Positions 9,845-18,555 of a stretch of DNA of 64,000 nt are shown piece by piece (positions within the stretch are counted from its first letter, which is position 1; every line of letters begins with the position of its first letter). This stretch comes from Nicoletella semolina (lineage in GTDB: Bacteria > Pseudomonadota > Gammaproteobacteria > Enterobacterales > Pasteurellaceae), in the NCBI RefSeq assembly GCF_004345745.1, contig NZ_SLXJ01000006.1, positions 53,558 to 117,557 of the forward strand. The letters run 5' to 3'. The translations under genes and the position numbers were made by a program. The notes under the pieces are model-generated. The model saw only the letters and a program-made list of their open reading frames with translations. It had not been told where the DNA came from and made no database searches.

Positions 9845-10000
9845 ATTTATATAAAAAATATAAAAATAAACATTCAAAATCAGGAATGAACCTCTGTAAT
9901 AATCAAAAAACAGTAATAAGAGGCATTATTTTAGGTATGAATTCAGAGTAATGATAGATAATAAAAAACTGTATAAGGTACTATCTATATAATAACTAAG

Positions 10001-10087
10001 TGGTGCCCGAGGCCAGACTTGAACTGGCACGCCTCGAAAGGCGAGGGATTTTAAATCCCTTGCGTCTACCGATTCCGCCACTCGGGC
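10001..10087 (-). tRNA. tRNA-Leu (anticodon UAA)
   Basis: An 87-base gene read on the minus strand, including an encoded CCA end. The acceptor stem GCCCGAG pairs with CTCGGGC. The anticodon loop is TTTAAAA with anticodon TAA. A long variable arm typical of class II tRNA is present (CGCCTTTCGAGGCG region), and the T arm reads GCCAG-TTCAAGT-CTGGC. It lies five bases after tRNA-Gly and is transcribed with it. A decayed half copy of this gene exists beside the second tRNA-Gly at 17.5 kb. Confidence 0.97.
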
Positions 10088-10092
10088 AAATA

Positions 10093-10168
<76 letters not shown>

Positions 10169-10174
10169 ATTAAA

Positions 10175-10197
10175 AAACGTTACAAGTAGTAACGTTT
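10175..10197 (-). other. Hairpin in tRNA-Gly 5' leader, copy 1
   Basis: On the minus strand AAACGTTAC and GTAACGTTT pair perfectly over nine bases around a five-base loop, then a short T stretch runs to the tRNA. It occupies nearly the whole predicted 5' leader, seven bases before the mature 5' end. The same stem with a different loop precedes the second tRNA-Gly copy. Confidence 0.6.
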
Positions 10198-10208
10198 CTA
10201 TGTCCGCT

Positions 10209-10236
10209 ATTCTAGTGATTTTTAAATTGATGTCAA
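10209..10236 (-). promoter_or_regulatory. Promoter of the tRNA-Gly-Leu operon
   Basis: On the minus strand a perfect -35 TTGACA (10231-10236) is separated by 16 bases from TAGAAT (10209-10214). Transcription would start near 10202, giving a leader of about 34 bases before tRNA-Gly. Strong sigma-70 promoters of this kind are expected for stable RNA genes. Confidence 0.7.
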
Positions 10237-10299
10237 ATAGAAATTTAAATATTTAATTCACTCGCCTAAAAATCATTCTTTTTGTATTAAAAATTACCA

Positions 10300-10617
10300 C
10301 TACTTTACAATTGGCTTTAATGCTAACGTTAAATCTTGCTCAACAACACGCAGTAATAAATCAATATTTGGGTGTTTTCCAACAGTTCTTTTCGCATCTG
10401 TAACGTGTTCGGCAAACCATTCCAAACCCTGTTTTGCAGATTGAGTATTCAAGGTTGCACAAAATTTTTCTGCTAAGCTATTATACACTCGTAAAGAACC
10501 CAATTTCCCCTCAATCGCAGGAATATGTTGAACGAGATTGCCAGCAGAATCAAGCACATCTAAACCCAACAAGTGATCAACATTTGGTAGGGTTAAAAGA
10601 TAGTCTTGGAATTGCAT
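10300..10617 (-). CDS. DUF2322-type small conserved protein
   Basis: 105 residues, soluble, no signal peptide or membrane segment and no cysteine-based motif. The sequence ('LPNVDHLLGLDVLDSAGNLV...VYNSLAEKF') resembles a conserved hypothetical family in Pasteurellaceae and other Proteobacteria that I believe is DUF2322. I cannot assign a function. It begins 21 bases after the ftsN stop and is likely co-transcribed with it. A TTGCTCC-type ribosome-binding site complement (GGAGCAAACA) lies just upstream of the ATG at 10617. Confidence 0.7.
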   Translation of the reverse strand: MQFQDYLLTLPNVDHLLGLDVLDSAGNLVQHIPAIEGKLGSLRVYNSLAEKFCATLNTQSAKQGLEWFAEHVTDAKRTVGKHPNIDLLLRVVEQDLTLALKPIVK

Positions 10618-10638
10618 TGTTTGCTCCTTATTTAATAA

Positions 10639-11421
10639 TTACATACTCACAATAACGCATTCAGCGACACTTTTCGCATTTGATTGTGCTTTTATCGCTG
10701 CAGCTCTGTCGCCAATTGGACCAATAAAAACACGATTCCAATCCGCATTGGTTGCAATCTGAGCATTATAGCCCGCCATTGTCAGCCTTGCCTGCATATT
10801 TTCAGCTTGTGCTTTATTTTTAAATGCACCGCACTGTAATCCAAATTTTCCTGATGGTTTTTGCACTTGTGATGAAGATTGAGAAACAACCTTAGTACTT
10901 TTTGTCTGCTCAACGTTTTTACTTTCAGCGTCCCGTTTTTTAGCCTCTGTTTCCTGCTTTCTAATTTCAGCTGCTTGTTTCTGTCGTTCAGCCTGTTTAT
11001 ACCTCTCCGTTGGGTCTTGCTCGGAAAGTGCTTGCTCTGATTGTGTTTTTTCTTCTTGCTTATCAAGCTGTTCTTGCTGTAGCAATCGGCGACGCTCTTC
11101 TTCTTTTTCCTTCTGCTTAAGCATTTTCTGCTCCTGTTCTTGCGTCAATTGCGAGAATTGGCTACCACTATCAATCGGCACTTCACGAGTTTCAAGATCA
11201 CGGATATAGCTATACACTTCTTCTGGAGGACTTGGTAGCGTACTTTTTTGCTGCGTTCTTGGACGAGCTTGTTGAGGGATTGGATTACTTGGCGAAGCAC
11301 TTTCTTTTAAAAACCAAAGCCCTACACCACTGGCGATTAACAATACAACGATGAGAGCAAGAATGAGTGATTTATTTAGCCCACTTTTCTTACTTTTGCG
11401 AGCATAATCTCGATTTGACAC
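10639..11421 (-). CDS. ftsN: Cell division protein FtsN
   Basis: 260 residues with the FtsN architecture. A short basic cytoplasmic tail ('MSNRDYARKSKKSG') is followed by one transmembrane helix (about residues 18-42), then a long charged Gln/Lys/Glu-rich linker likely helical or coiled (about 90-175). A C-terminal SPOR domain (about 185-258) contains 'FGLQCGAFKNKAQAENMQARL'. FtsN is the late divisome protein whose SPOR domain binds denuded septal peptidoglycan and which triggers septal synthesis through FtsA and FtsQLB. It precedes the DUF2322-type gene on the same strand. Confidence 0.92.
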   Translation of the reverse strand: MSNRDYARKSKKSGLNKSLILALIVVLLIASGVGLWFLKESASPSNPIPQQARPRTQQKSTLPSPPEEVYSYIRDLETREVPIDSGSQFSQLTQEQEQKMLKQKEKEEERRRLLQQEQLDKQEEKTQSEQALSEQDPTERYKQAERQKQAAEIRKQETEAKKRDAESKNVEQTKSTKVVSQSSSQVQKPSGKFGLQCGAFKNKAQAENMQARLTMAGYNAQIATNADWNRVFIGPIGDRAAAIKAQSNAKSVAECVIVSM

Positions 11422-11536
11422 AGCAACCTCTTATGAAAAAGTGAGGAATATAATTCTTCAATTGAATGGATAATTCCAACAGTTAAAATTAGCAGACAAA
11501 GAAACAGGTAAGTAAAAATAAACGTATATACGAAAA

Positions 11537-11590
11537 AACAAGCGGCGAGTTTACGAAAAAGAGCTATAATTTCGTTCTCAACCGCTTGTT
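11537..11590 (-). terminator. Inverted uptake-sequence pair after satP
   Basis: AACAAGCGG at 11537-11545 and CCGCTTGTT at 11582-11590 form a nine-base perfect stem with a 36-base loop. It starts ten bases after the satP stop. Both arms are uptake-sequence cores, so it may serve both DNA uptake and transcription termination. Confidence 0.5.
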
Positions 11591-11599
11591 TTACTGTAA

Positions 11600-12169
11600 T
11601 TATGCTTTCGGTGTACCAATTGGTAACACCACACGCCCATAGCTTTCATTAATCATTTCCGCCGCGGCAAGGTAAAACGCCAATAATGCGGTCAATAAAC
11701 CGAAATATCCACCAATATGGGTGATGGAATGATTCCCTGTGAAATCACCTGCTGCAAGTAGGTAAAATGTAATTGTTAATGCGAAGAAAATAGCCTGTAA
11801 AGCATGTGCTTTCGCTAATGATGCAAAGAACATCATTAGAGTAAAGGTTCCCCAAACTACTAAATACCAGCCGACGAATTCCGCTGAAACTGCCTGTGGG
11901 AAAAACACCTTAAATAGAGCAAATGACCACCAAAATGCCCCATAACTGATAAATGCAGTAAAACCAAAAGTATTGCCTTTATAGAATTCACAAATGCCAG
12001 CAATTATTTGTGCTGTACCACCAAAGGCGAACGCCATAGCCAGCACTAGGCCAACATTATCTCCGCTAAATGTACCATTATTGATTAAACTTAATAACCA
12101 CGTTGTTAAAGCAAATCCGCACAGACCCAGTGGACCTGGATTTGCCGTTGTACTGTGTTGAACAGACAT
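11600..12169 (-). CDS. satP: Acetate/succinate uptake transporter SatP (GPR1/FUN34/YaaH family)
   Basis: 189 residues with six hydrophobic helices. The N-terminal family signature 'NPGPLGLCGFALTTW' (about residues 9-23) is the NPxPLGLxGF motif of acetate uptake transporters. E. coli SatP imports acetate and succinate with protons across the inner membrane. A second typical segment 'GEFYKGNTFGFTAFISYGAFWWS' is nearly intact here as 'CEFYKGNTFGFTAFISYGAF'. The gene stands alone, with inverted uptake-sequence pairs on both sides. The substrate is inferred from the family. Confidence 0.88.
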   Translation of the reverse strand: MSVQHSTTANPGPLGLCGFALTTWLLSLINNGTFSGDNVGLVLAMAFAFGGTAQIIAGICEFYKGNTFGFTAFISYGAFWWSFALFKVFFPQAVSAEFVGWYLVVWGTFTLMMFFASLAKAHALQAIFFALTITFYLLAAGDFTGNHSITHIGGYFGLLTALLAFYLAAAEMINESYGRVVLPIGTPKA

Positions 12170-12266
12170 AAAAAAACCTCAAATTAAAAATAGAAAAAAT
12201 ATCCCCTTCGGATAAAGGCGTGAAGTATAACGATTTTAGCCTAAAATTGCTATCTACTTGCCTAGT

Positions 12267-12320
12267 AAGCGGTTAATTTTATAAAAATTTTTGCAAATTT
12301 TAGCTGAAAACTCACCGCTT
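12267..12320 (-). terminator. Inverted uptake-sequence pair after ubiD
   Basis: AAGCGGT at 12267-12273 and ACCGCTT at 12314-12320 can pair over seven bases, with the uptake-sequence extension TTTTTGCAAATTTT between them. It lies 36 bases downstream of the ubiD stop and is a candidate terminator, though with a long loop. Confidence 0.45.
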
Positions 12321-12355
12321 CTTAATACATTGTTTATTTTACACATCGTTTATTT

Positions 12356-13822
12356 TCACAGAATACCTAAGCTATCCCAAATATTATCAACTCTTTTTAC
12401 AATATCAGGATCTTTTTTTATTGGCACTCCCCATTCCCGCTGAGTTTCACCTTGCCACTTGTTGGTTGCATCAATCCCCATTTTTGAACCTAGCCCAGCA
12501 ATAGGTGAGGCAAAGTCAAGATAATCTATCGGCGTATGTTCAATCATCGTGGTATCACGAACAGGATCACAACGAGTTGTGATAGCCCAGATGACATCTT
12601 TCCAGTCTCGAGCATTGATATCATCATCACACACAATCACAAACTTAGTGTACATAAATTGACGTAAAAAAGACCATATGCCCATCATCACTCGCTTAGC
12701 GTGTCCTGCATACTGTTTCTTTATTGTTACCACCGCCAACCGATAAGAACAGCCTTCGGGTGGCAAATAAAAATCCACAATTTCTGGAAATTGTTTTTGT
12801 AAAATCGGAATAAATACTTCATTTAATGCCTCCCCAAGTACTGCAGGTTCATCAGGCGGACGACCTGTATAGGTGGAGTGATAAATTGGATTTTTCCGCA
12901 TCGTAACGTGCGTAACCGTCAATACAGGAAAAAATTCCTGCTCATTGTAGTAGCCTGTATGATCGCCATAAGGTCCTTCTAAAGCGGTCTCCTTCAGATC
13001 GATATAACCCTCAAGCACAATTTCAGCACTGGCAGGCACTTCAAGATCATTACTTATTGATTTCACAACTTCCGTTTTATTCCCTCGTAACAATCCCGCA
13101 AACGCATATTCAGACAGCGTATCTGGAATAGGTGTTACTGCAGCTAAAATTGTCGCAGGATCTGCCCCTAATGCAACTGAAACAGGGAATGGTTTATCTG
13201 GATTTTCTGCCTGCCATTCTTGGAAATCCAACGCACCTCCTCGATGTGAAAGCCAACGCATAATCAACTTATTTTTCGCAATCAACTGCTGACGATAAAT
13301 CCCCAAATTGAGTCGCTTTTTGTACGGACCTTGGGTAATCGTTAATCCCCAAGTGATAAGTGGAGCTGCATCTCCTGACCAACAATGCATAATTGGCAAC
13401 TGATAAAGATCAACCTCTTCCCCAGACCACACAATTTGCTGACATTCTGCTTTGCCTAGCACCTTACTCGGCATATTTAACACTTGCTTCCATTGCGGTA
13501 ATTGTCCAATTAACTCTTTCACCCCCTTAGGTGGCTCAGGTTCTTTTAAAAAAGCAAGCAGTTTACCCAACTCACGCAAAGCTGTTACGCTTTCTTGTCC
13601 CATACCCATCGCCACTCGTTTTGGCGTACCAAACAAATTACACAGCACAGGCATTGTATATCCCTTAGGGTTCTCAAACAGCAAAGCAGGTCCTCCCATT
13701 CGCAAAGTTCGATCTGCAATTTCAGTCATCTCCAAATGGGGATCAACCTCCACACTAATGCGCCTTAGCTCTCCCTGCTGCTCCAATAAATCAATAAATT
13801 CCCGTAAATTTTTATACTGCAT
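12356..13822 (-). CDS. ubiD: 4-hydroxy-3-polyprenylbenzoate decarboxylase UbiD
   Basis: 488 residues, full length for the family. UbiD uses prenylated FMN, made by UbiX, to decarboxylate the ubiquinone/demethylmenaquinone-route intermediate 3-polyprenyl-4-hydroxybenzoate. The sequence shows the family start '[22 protein letters not shown]', the '[22 protein letters not shown]' region (split around the cofactor-binding Glu-Gly-Pro) and '[21 protein letters not shown]'. The Glu/Arg residues of the active site fall in these blocks. The gene is monocistronic here and divergent from lpxK. Confidence 0.95.
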   Translation of the reverse strand: MQYKNLREFIDLLEQQGELRRISVEVDPHLEMTEIADRTLRMGGPALLFENPKGYTMPVLCNLFGTPKRVAMGMGQESVTALRELGKLLAFLKEPEPPKGVKELIGQLPQWKQVLNMPSKVLGKAECQQIVWSGEEVDLYQLPIMHCWSGDAAPLITWGLTITQGPYKKRLNLGIYRQQLIAKNKLIMRWLSHRGGALDFQEWQAENPDKPFPVSVALGADPATILAAVTPIPDTLSEYAFAGLLRGNKTEVVKSISNDLEVPASAEIVLEGYIDLKETALEGPYGDHTGYYNEQEFFPVLTVTHVTMRKNPIYHSTYTGRPPDEPAVLGEALNEVFIPILQKQFPEIVDFYLPPEGCSYRLAVVTIKKQYAGHAKRVMMGIWSFLRQFMYTKFVIVCDDDINARDWKDVIWAITTRCDPVRDTTMIEHTPIDYLDFASPIAGLGSKMGIDATNKWQGETQREWGVPIKKDPDIVKRVDNIWDSLGIL

Positions 13823-14130
13823 TTTGTGTCCTGTAGAATGTATGTAGCCCTAGAAGCTAAAGATGTCCCCTAGAAAAGTTTTAACTCTTAAGTTTAAATA
13901 ATTCTAAATTATACGCAAAGAACCGACAGTCAGGCATTTTATGTAATATTATCCGTGCATAATTTATTTTTTATTACCTCTATTAAACTTCTATCAGTGA
14001 AATGTAAAAGTTTTTATCTAATTATATTTCATATAAAATAAACTACGGAGAATTAAATGTGTAAGATCTTGTAGCTAAAAGCATTCTCCAGAGCAGCAAG
14101 TATAAATCACCGCACTTTATGGTATATAGT
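13823..14130. other. Intergenic region between ubiD and lpxK
   Basis: About 308 AT-rich bases between divergent genes. It must hold both promoters. Visible items are a five-codon reading frame at 14057-14074 with a GGAG site, an inverted repeat GGAGAAT/ATTCTCC (14047-14053 and 14083-14089) around it, and one exact Haemophilus-type uptake core ACCGCACTT at 14109-14117. No larger gene or msbA remnant was recognised. Confidence 0.5.
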
Positions 14131-15114
14131 ATGAAAATTTGGCAATCCATATCTCTCATCACTTGGCTACTCGCCCCTTTTTCACTGTTATTTTGGCTAG
14201 TGAGCAAAGTGCGTGTTTGGCTCTACCGCAAAAATTTACTGAAATCCTACCGCTCACCTGTGCCAGTAGTGATTGTTGGAAATATTTCCGTTGGGGGAAA
14301 TGGTAAAACACCTGTAGTGGTTTGGTTAGTCGAACAGCTACAACAACGGGGGGTTAAGGTTGGCGTAATTTCTCGTGGCTATGGGGCAAAAGCATCGAAT
14401 TTCCCTCAACTTGTCAGCCTAGACAGCTTTGCAGAACAGATAGGCGATGAACCTTTACTTATTCACCAACGCACCTCCGCCCCTGTGGCGATTTCACCGA
14501 ATCGCCAGCAAAGCATTGAGTTACTTTTGAATCAATACCCACTTGATATCATCATTGCGGATGACGGTTTACAACATTATGCCTTGCAACGAGATATAGA
14601 GTGGGTGGTAGTGGACGGAAAACGGCGTTTTGGTAACGGTTTTGTGTTGCCTGCAGGCGGATTGCGTGAGTTACCAAGTCGGTTAGAACAAGTGCAAGCG
14701 GTGATTTGCAATGGTGGTATTGCAAAATCAGGAGAGCATTTAATGACGCTCTCGCCTGATATGGCTGTGAACCTCAAAACAGGCGAACGCAAGTCGCTGT
14801 CAACTTTTCCGCAAGCCGTAGCAATGGCAGGAATTGGCTATCCCCCCCGTTTTTTCACTATGCTTACAAATTTAGGCATAAATTTGACCGCTTGTTATAG
14901 CTTTGCTGATCATCAGCCTTATTCATTCGCACAACTTGCCCCCTTAGCAACGGATTTGCCTTTGTTGATGACCGAAAAAGATGCAGTGAAATGTCGTGCC
15001 TTTGCTCAGGAGAACTGGTGGTTTGCGCCTGTTTCTGCACATTTTTCCGAAAAAAGTACCGCTTGTTTACTTGCCCCCATTTTAGCTTTAGTTGAGAAAA
15101 AACAGTATGAATGA
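14131..15114 (+). CDS. lpxK: Tetraacyldisaccharide 4'-kinase LpxK
   Basis: 327 residues from the ATG at 14131. An in-frame ATG 12 bases upstream is less family-like. LpxK phosphorylates the 4' position of tetraacyldisaccharide-1-phosphate to make lipid IVA at the inner membrane. An N-terminal membrane helix ('[18 protein letters not shown]') precedes the P-loop-like motif '[14 protein letters not shown]' (about residues 52-65). Other family blocks are 'VISRGYGAK', '[12 protein letters not shown]' and '[13 protein letters not shown]'. It heads lpxK-ycaR-kdsB and overlaps ycaR by eight bases. In many relatives msbA comes first; it is not here. Confidence 0.95.
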   Translation: MKIWQSISLITWLLAPFSLLFWLVSKVRVWLYRKNLLKSYRSPVPVVIVGNISVGGNGKTPVVVWLVEQLQQRGVKVGVISRGYGAKASNFPQLVSLDSFAEQIGDEPLLIHQRTSAPVAISPNRQQSIELLLNQYPLDIIIADDGLQHYALQRDIEWVVVDGKRRFGNGFVLPAGGLRELPSRLEQVQAVICNGGIAKSGEHLMTLSPDMAVNLKTGERKSLSTFPQAVAMAGIGYPPRFFTMLTNLGINLTACYSFADHQPYSFAQLAPLATDLPLLMTEKDAVKCRAFAQENWWFAPVSAHFSEKSTACLLAPILALVEKKQYE

Positions 15115-15280
15115 AAAAATCATTGAACACCTCGCCTGCCCGATTTCTAACGAAAGATTAGAGTTTGATCGAATAAACAATCGCTTAATTAGCCCTAAAA
15201 CAAAACTGGCTTTCCCTATTCAAAACGGCATTCCTGTATTGTTACCAGAGGCTGGTGTCCCTATTGAGGAGAATAATTAA
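15107..15280 (+). CDS. ycaR: Trm112-like protein YcaR
   Basis: 57 residues starting '[18 protein letters not shown]', the Trm112/YcaR family pattern. Only one of the usual zinc cysteines (CP) is evident here. An upstream TTG frame extension overlaps lpxK and is unlikely. Bacterial YcaR sits between lpxK and kdsB in most gammaproteobacteria but its role is unknown. The TAA stop overlaps the kdsB ATG (TAATG), showing translational coupling. Confidence 0.88.
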   Translation: MNEKIIEHLACPISNERLEFDRINNRLISPKTKLAFPIQNGIPVLLPEAGVPIEENN

Positions 15281-16041
15281 TGCAATTCACTGTTATTATT
15301 CCCGCACGCTACGCCTCCAGCCGTTTACCCCGTAAACCTTTGCTGGATATCGCAGGCAAACCAATGATTCAGCACGTTTGGCAACAAGCTCAACTTGCTG
15401 GAGCAACTCGAGTGATTATTGCAACTGATCACCCAGAAATTGAAGCTGTATCAAGATCATTCGGTGCCGAAGTATGTATGACATCGGATCAGCATAATTC
15501 AGGAACAGAACGCCTTGCGGAAGTGATTGTTCAAATGGCAATTCCTGACGAGGAAATTATTGTGAATGTGCAAGGAGATGAGCCGTTAATTCCACCAATT
15601 ATTGTTTCTCAGGTTGCAAAAAACTTAGCTCAACAACGAGTAAATATGGCAACTCTCGGTGTGAAATTAATGACGAGTGAAGAGTTATTTAATCCTAATG
15701 TTGTCAAAGTCGTTACTGATCATCAAGGTATGGCACTCTATTTTTCACGAGCATCTATTCCATTTGCTCGTGATAGATTTCCTGATTGCCAAGACAGCTT
15801 TGTTGCAAACCATCACTATCTACGCCATATTGGTATCTATGCCTATCGTGCTGCTTTTGTTAAACGTTATGTGATGTGGCAGCCAAGCCAGTTAGAACAA
15901 TTGGAATCATTAGAACAGCTTAGAGCCTTATGGTATGGCGAAAAGATCCATATTGCACCTGCTATTGAATCACCAGAAGTAGGAGTGGATACAATTGAAG
16001 ATTTAGAGCGAGTGAGAAAAGTCTTAGTTCATAGTTTCTGA
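15280..16041 (+). CDS. kdsB: 3-deoxy-manno-octulosonate cytidylyltransferase KdsB
   Basis: 253 residues. KdsB activates Kdo with CTP to give CMP-Kdo for lipopolysaccharide core assembly in the cytoplasm. The nucleotide-binding start '[19 protein letters not shown]' and 'IATDHPEIE', '[11 protein letters not shown]' and 'RHIGIYAYR' are all classic KdsB blocks. It is the last gene of lpxK-ycaR-kdsB and overlaps the ycaR stop by one base. Downstream lies the gene-poor tract next to an element scar. Confidence 0.96.
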   Translation: MQFTVIIPARYASSRLPRKPLLDIAGKPMIQHVWQQAQLAGATRVIIATDHPEIEAVSRSFGAEVCMTSDQHNSGTERLAEVIVQMAIPDEEIIVNVQGDEPLIPPIIVSQVAKNLAQQRVNMATLGVKLMTSEELFNPNVVKVVTDHQGMALYFSRASIPFARDRFPDCQDSFVANHHYLRHIGIYAYRAAFVKRYVMWQPSQLEQLESLEQLRALWYGEKIHIAPAIESPEVGVDTIEDLERVRKVLVHSF

Positions 16042-16450
16042 GTGTAATTTGGCAACCGACGATTTATCGAGACAATACATCTGTTAGGATTTTCTATCCG
16101 AGTCTAGGACTATTTTTTATCTCATACATTCTTTCCAGTTTGTAAAGCCTGAAAATTATTTTTTGTGCTTGCTTTTTCTGAAAAATTATTTAGAACAACT
16201 AGAGGAATCAGTTTTCTTGTTTAACGGTATTTTATGAGATTTTCATTAATGGTTCTCCTTAATACAAATTGACAGAAGAGCTGTTTGGTAGACTAACATA
16301 CAGACAGATAGCTCTTTTTTATCCAATGAAAAGGCTGTATGTATCTCATATATGTGATGAGTTTGGTTATCTAGAAAGAGTAAATGGAGGGATATTCCAA
16401 TGAATGAGTCTACCAGCACTATTTTCTTCAATCATCATTGCCCAAGCGGT
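16042..16450. other. Gene-poor tract next to ICE scar
   Basis: About 409 bases with no convincing gene. A hairpin with arms AGAGCTGTTTG (16277-16287) and CAGATAGCTCT (16305-16315), followed on the plus strand by TTTTTT, is a candidate terminator. A 61-codon minus-strand frame at 16246-16431 has no recognisable features. The tract probably contains the deletion junction of the mobile element whose dnaB fragment ends at 16451. Confidence 0.45.
16277..16320 (+). terminator. Candidate intrinsic terminator downstream of kdsB
   Basis: Arms AGAGCTGTTTG (16277-16287) and CAGATAGCTCT (16305-16315) pair over 11 positions with two G-T pairs, and six T residues follow. It is 235 bases beyond the kdsB stop, so it could end the lpxK-kdsB transcript or be left over from the decayed element. 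Confidence 0.45.
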
Positions 16451-16648
16451 CTAAGAAGGTTTTCCAGCCTCAATTAAATCAGTAATCCCTTTGAATAAAA
16501 CTTGATGAATGCCAAAATGAAAATCTGCCGAATTAATTTTTCTAATGACTTGATCAAATAGGCTGTTATCTAATAGTAATCCTCCTATAACAGCAGATTC
16601 AGCTTTAACAGAATAGAGATGAGGAGAGAGTTTATTTTGGTTAGACAT
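16451..16648 (-). pseudogene. Truncated DnaB-type helicase, ICE remnant
   Basis: Encodes about 65 residues ('MSNQNKLSPHLYSVKAESA...') matching only the N-terminal domain of DnaB replicative helicases, for example 'EAEQSVLGGLMLDN' in the chromosomal protein versus 'KAESAVIGGLLLDN' here. The helicase domain is missing and the frame stops after 'LIEAGKPS'. It starts 12 bases after the broken parA, with a GGAG ribosome-binding site. A parA-dnaB pair is the usual start of ICEHin1056/ICEMh1-type integrative conjugative elements. The fragment is therefore read as an element scar and not as the host dnaB. Confidence 0.75.
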
Positions 16649-16660
16649 AAATAACTCCAA

Positions 16661-17379
16661 CTAGGCAGAAAAATGTGATTGTGTAAATTGTGGCATCAAT
16701 AATGAACAAAGCTGGCGGACAGTTTCATATTCAGTTTGGCTCTGACGATACACTGGTTTAGAAAAAGTCGCTGCTTCAGGGTATGCCACACGATCAGGGA
16801 CTGAAAATTCCAGTAATGTTTTACTTTCATCAAACTCATTTTGGAAAAGCGTATGCAGATATTCGGAGACTAATTTGACATCATTGGTTGATCAACACAG
16901 TTAATCATAGCTTTTAGAGGTGGAAGAGTAAAACCAAATGCAGTAAAGGTTTCTAAATCTTGATACATTCCAATCGTACTCAGAGTGTCAATAATGATGA
17001 CGTCGTATCCTTCAATTTTTTACAGCAATAAACTAAAACGCAATGTGCCGTCAGGTGAATCTTTCAGCATTGGACTGATTTTGTTAGATGGGTCATTGGA
17101 CTGAATCAAATTGAGATAAGGGATCGTTGTTTTCGAAATGATGCGAGAGGGGTCAAGCTCTTTAAAATGAAGAACTTCATAAGTTCCACCGAGAGTTTGG
17201 TGTTCCAGCTCATAGTAGGAGCTTAATGGCGGTTGCTTATCGGTATTGATGAGAAGCATTTTTAGATCGTGTTTTGCACAGAATGCACCAATATTAGCCG
17301 CATTAGCACTCTTGGCAGAACCACCTTTGGTTGAAGTAATAGTAATGGTAAAGGGATTATTTGAAAGGTGGGATGTGTT
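16661..17379 (-). pseudogene. Broken ParA/Soj-family ATPase of an ICE
   Basis: The translation begins near 'SNNPFTITITSTKGGSAKSANAANIG' (split here: 'STKGGSAKSANAANIGAFC' is the deviant Walker A region). It reads to a nonsense TAA at 17020-17022 after 'GTLRFSLLL'. The same frame then continues 'KIEGYDVIIIDT...PMMSN' and meets a second stop. Restoring one missing T near 16871-16876 brings the rest into frame ('LVSEYLHTLFQNEF...VPDRVAYPEAAT...') to a TAG at 16661. Two disabling changes plus no clear start codon make it a pseudogene. It lies directly beyond the 3' end of tRNA-Leu(CAA), the usual place for such elements. Confidence 0.8.
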
Positions 17380-17396
17380 ACAAGGTACTATTGAAA

Positions 17397-17482
17397 TGGT
17401 GCCTGAGGTCGGACTCGAACCGACACGGTTATTCACCAACGGATTTTGAATCCGTCATGTCTACCAATTTCATCACTCAGGC
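17397..17482 (-). tRNA. tRNA-Leu (anticodon CAA)
   Basis: An 86-base minus-strand gene with encoded CCA. The acceptor GCCTGAG pairs with CTCAGGC. The anticodon arm is ACGGA-TTCAAAA-TCCGT, anticodon CAA. The T arm is GTCGG-TTCGAGT-CCGAC, and a variable arm pairs GGT with ACC. The D stem uses ATG/CAT in place of the more common GTG/CAC, a compensated change, so the gene looks functional. The element remnant parA begins immediately past its 3' end. Confidence 0.93.
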
Positions 17483-17535
17483 TAAGAGTACTTTTTATTC
17501 AATTGCTTGTAAGCCTTATCAGTTTACGCAAAATA

Positions 17536-17574
17536 TTTAAAATTCCTTGCGTCTGCTGATTCCGCCACTCGTGT
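17536..17574 (-). pseudogene. 5' remnant of a tRNA-Leu(UAA) gene
   Basis: This stretch aligns with the tRNA-Leu(UAA) gene at 10001-10087 from its 5' end to about the anticodon loop. It has only a few mismatches, and two of them break the acceptor sequence (TCGTGT in place of TCGGGC). The 3' half is absent. It sits five bases from tRNA-Gly copy 2, exactly as the intact gene sits beside copy 1. It is therefore the decayed half of a duplicated Gly-Leu tRNA pair. Confidence 0.8.
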
Positions 17575-17579
17575 AAATA

Positions 17580-17655
<76 letters not shown>

Positions 17656-17661
17656 ATTAAA

Positions 17662-17685
17662 AAACGTTACAGAGAAGTAACGTTT
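17662..17685 (-). other. Hairpin in tRNA-Gly 5' leader, copy 2
   Basis: The same nine-base stem (AAACGTTAC/GTAACGTTT) as at 10175-10197 is present, but the loop is six bases and different in sequence. The stem is conserved while the loop and flanks have drifted. Confidence 0.6.
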
Positions 17686-17695
17686 GGATGTGCGT

Positions 17696-17725
17696 ATTTT
17701 AGTGATTTATATTGAGTCTTGTCAA
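17696..17725 (-). promoter_or_regulatory. Promoter of tRNA-Gly copy 2
   Basis: On the minus strand TTGACA (17720-17725) and TAAAAT (17696-17701) are separated by 18 bases. It corresponds to the locus 1 promoter at 10209-10236, which has a 16-base spacer. Confidence 0.6.
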
Positions 17726-17811
17726 ATAAAAATAGTGAGATATGTTTTATTAGCCTAATTTATCAGCTTTTTCAGATTTTTTAAGCAACAATAATGTCTT
17801 TTACAACAGAT

Positions 17812-18555
17812 CTATGTAGTGGGCTCCCCTATATTCTCTTTGGGAGTATAAAAACGTGCAATAATAACGCCTATTTCAAATAATAAACACATTGGTATCG
17901 CAAGAAGTGTTTGGGAGAAGATATCAGGTGGAGTTAAGAGCATTCCGATAATAAATGCGGCAACAATAATATAAGGACGCTTCTGCTTTAAGTCTTCAGG
18001 CGTTGTGATTCCTGACCAACATAGCAGGATAATTGCAACAGGGACTTCAAAGCATACTCCAAAAGCAAGGAAAATAGTGAGTACAAAATCTAGATAACTG
18101 CTAATATCCGTTGCCATTGTTACTCCCTCTGGTGTTGTACTAGTAAGAAATGCAAAGATTAACGGAAAAACAACGTAATAGGCAAACGCTACGCCTGTGT
18201 AAAATAATAGTGTGCTTGAGATTAAGAGCGGATAGACTAGTCTTTTTTCCTGTTTATAGAGTGCAGGAGCAACAAATGCCCATATTTGGTAAAGTATGTA
18301 AGGGACAGAGATAAAAACGGCAACAATGGCAGTCAGTTTTATCGGAGTGAAAAACGGCGTTGCTACGCTGGTAGCAATCATAGTTGCCCCTGCTGGAAGG
18401 CGTTCTGTCAACGGACTTGCCAGTAGGCTGTAAATATCATTTGCCCAATAAACGATGATTGCGAATACGACCAAAATACAGATTATTGCCTTTAATAAGC
18501 GGTTACGCAATTCAATCAAGTGAGAGATAAGTGGCTGAGATTCTTCAACTGACAT
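17812..18555 (-). CDS. tatC: Sec-independent protein translocase TatC
   Basis: 247 residues with six transmembrane helices. TatC is the receptor for twin-arginine signal peptides in the inner membrane. The start '[22 protein letters not shown]' carries the conserved 'HLIELRNRL' block. '[13 protein letters not shown]' and '[12 protein letters not shown]' are further family motifs. It overlaps tatB by 11 bases, in the usual tatABC order. Its likely clients in this window are NapA, NapG and NrfC. Confidence 0.97.
   Translation of the reverse strand: MSVEESQPLISHLIELRNRLLKAIICILVVFAIIVYWANDIYSLLASPLTERLPAGATMIATSVATPFFTPIKLTAIVAVFISVPYILYQIWAFVAPALYKQEKRLVYPLLISSTLLFYTGVAFAYYVVFPLIFAFLTSTTPEGVTMATDISSYLDFVLTIFLAFGVCFEVPVAIILLCWSGITTPEDLKQKRPYIIVAAFIIGMLLTPPDIFSQTLLAIPMCLLFEIGVIIARFYTPKENIGEPTT

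Noticed and set aside
16246..16431. 61-codon minus-strand frame beside the ICE scar
   Set aside because: No ribosome-binding site, no recognisable motif, and it spans a terminator-like hairpin; probably chance or element debris.
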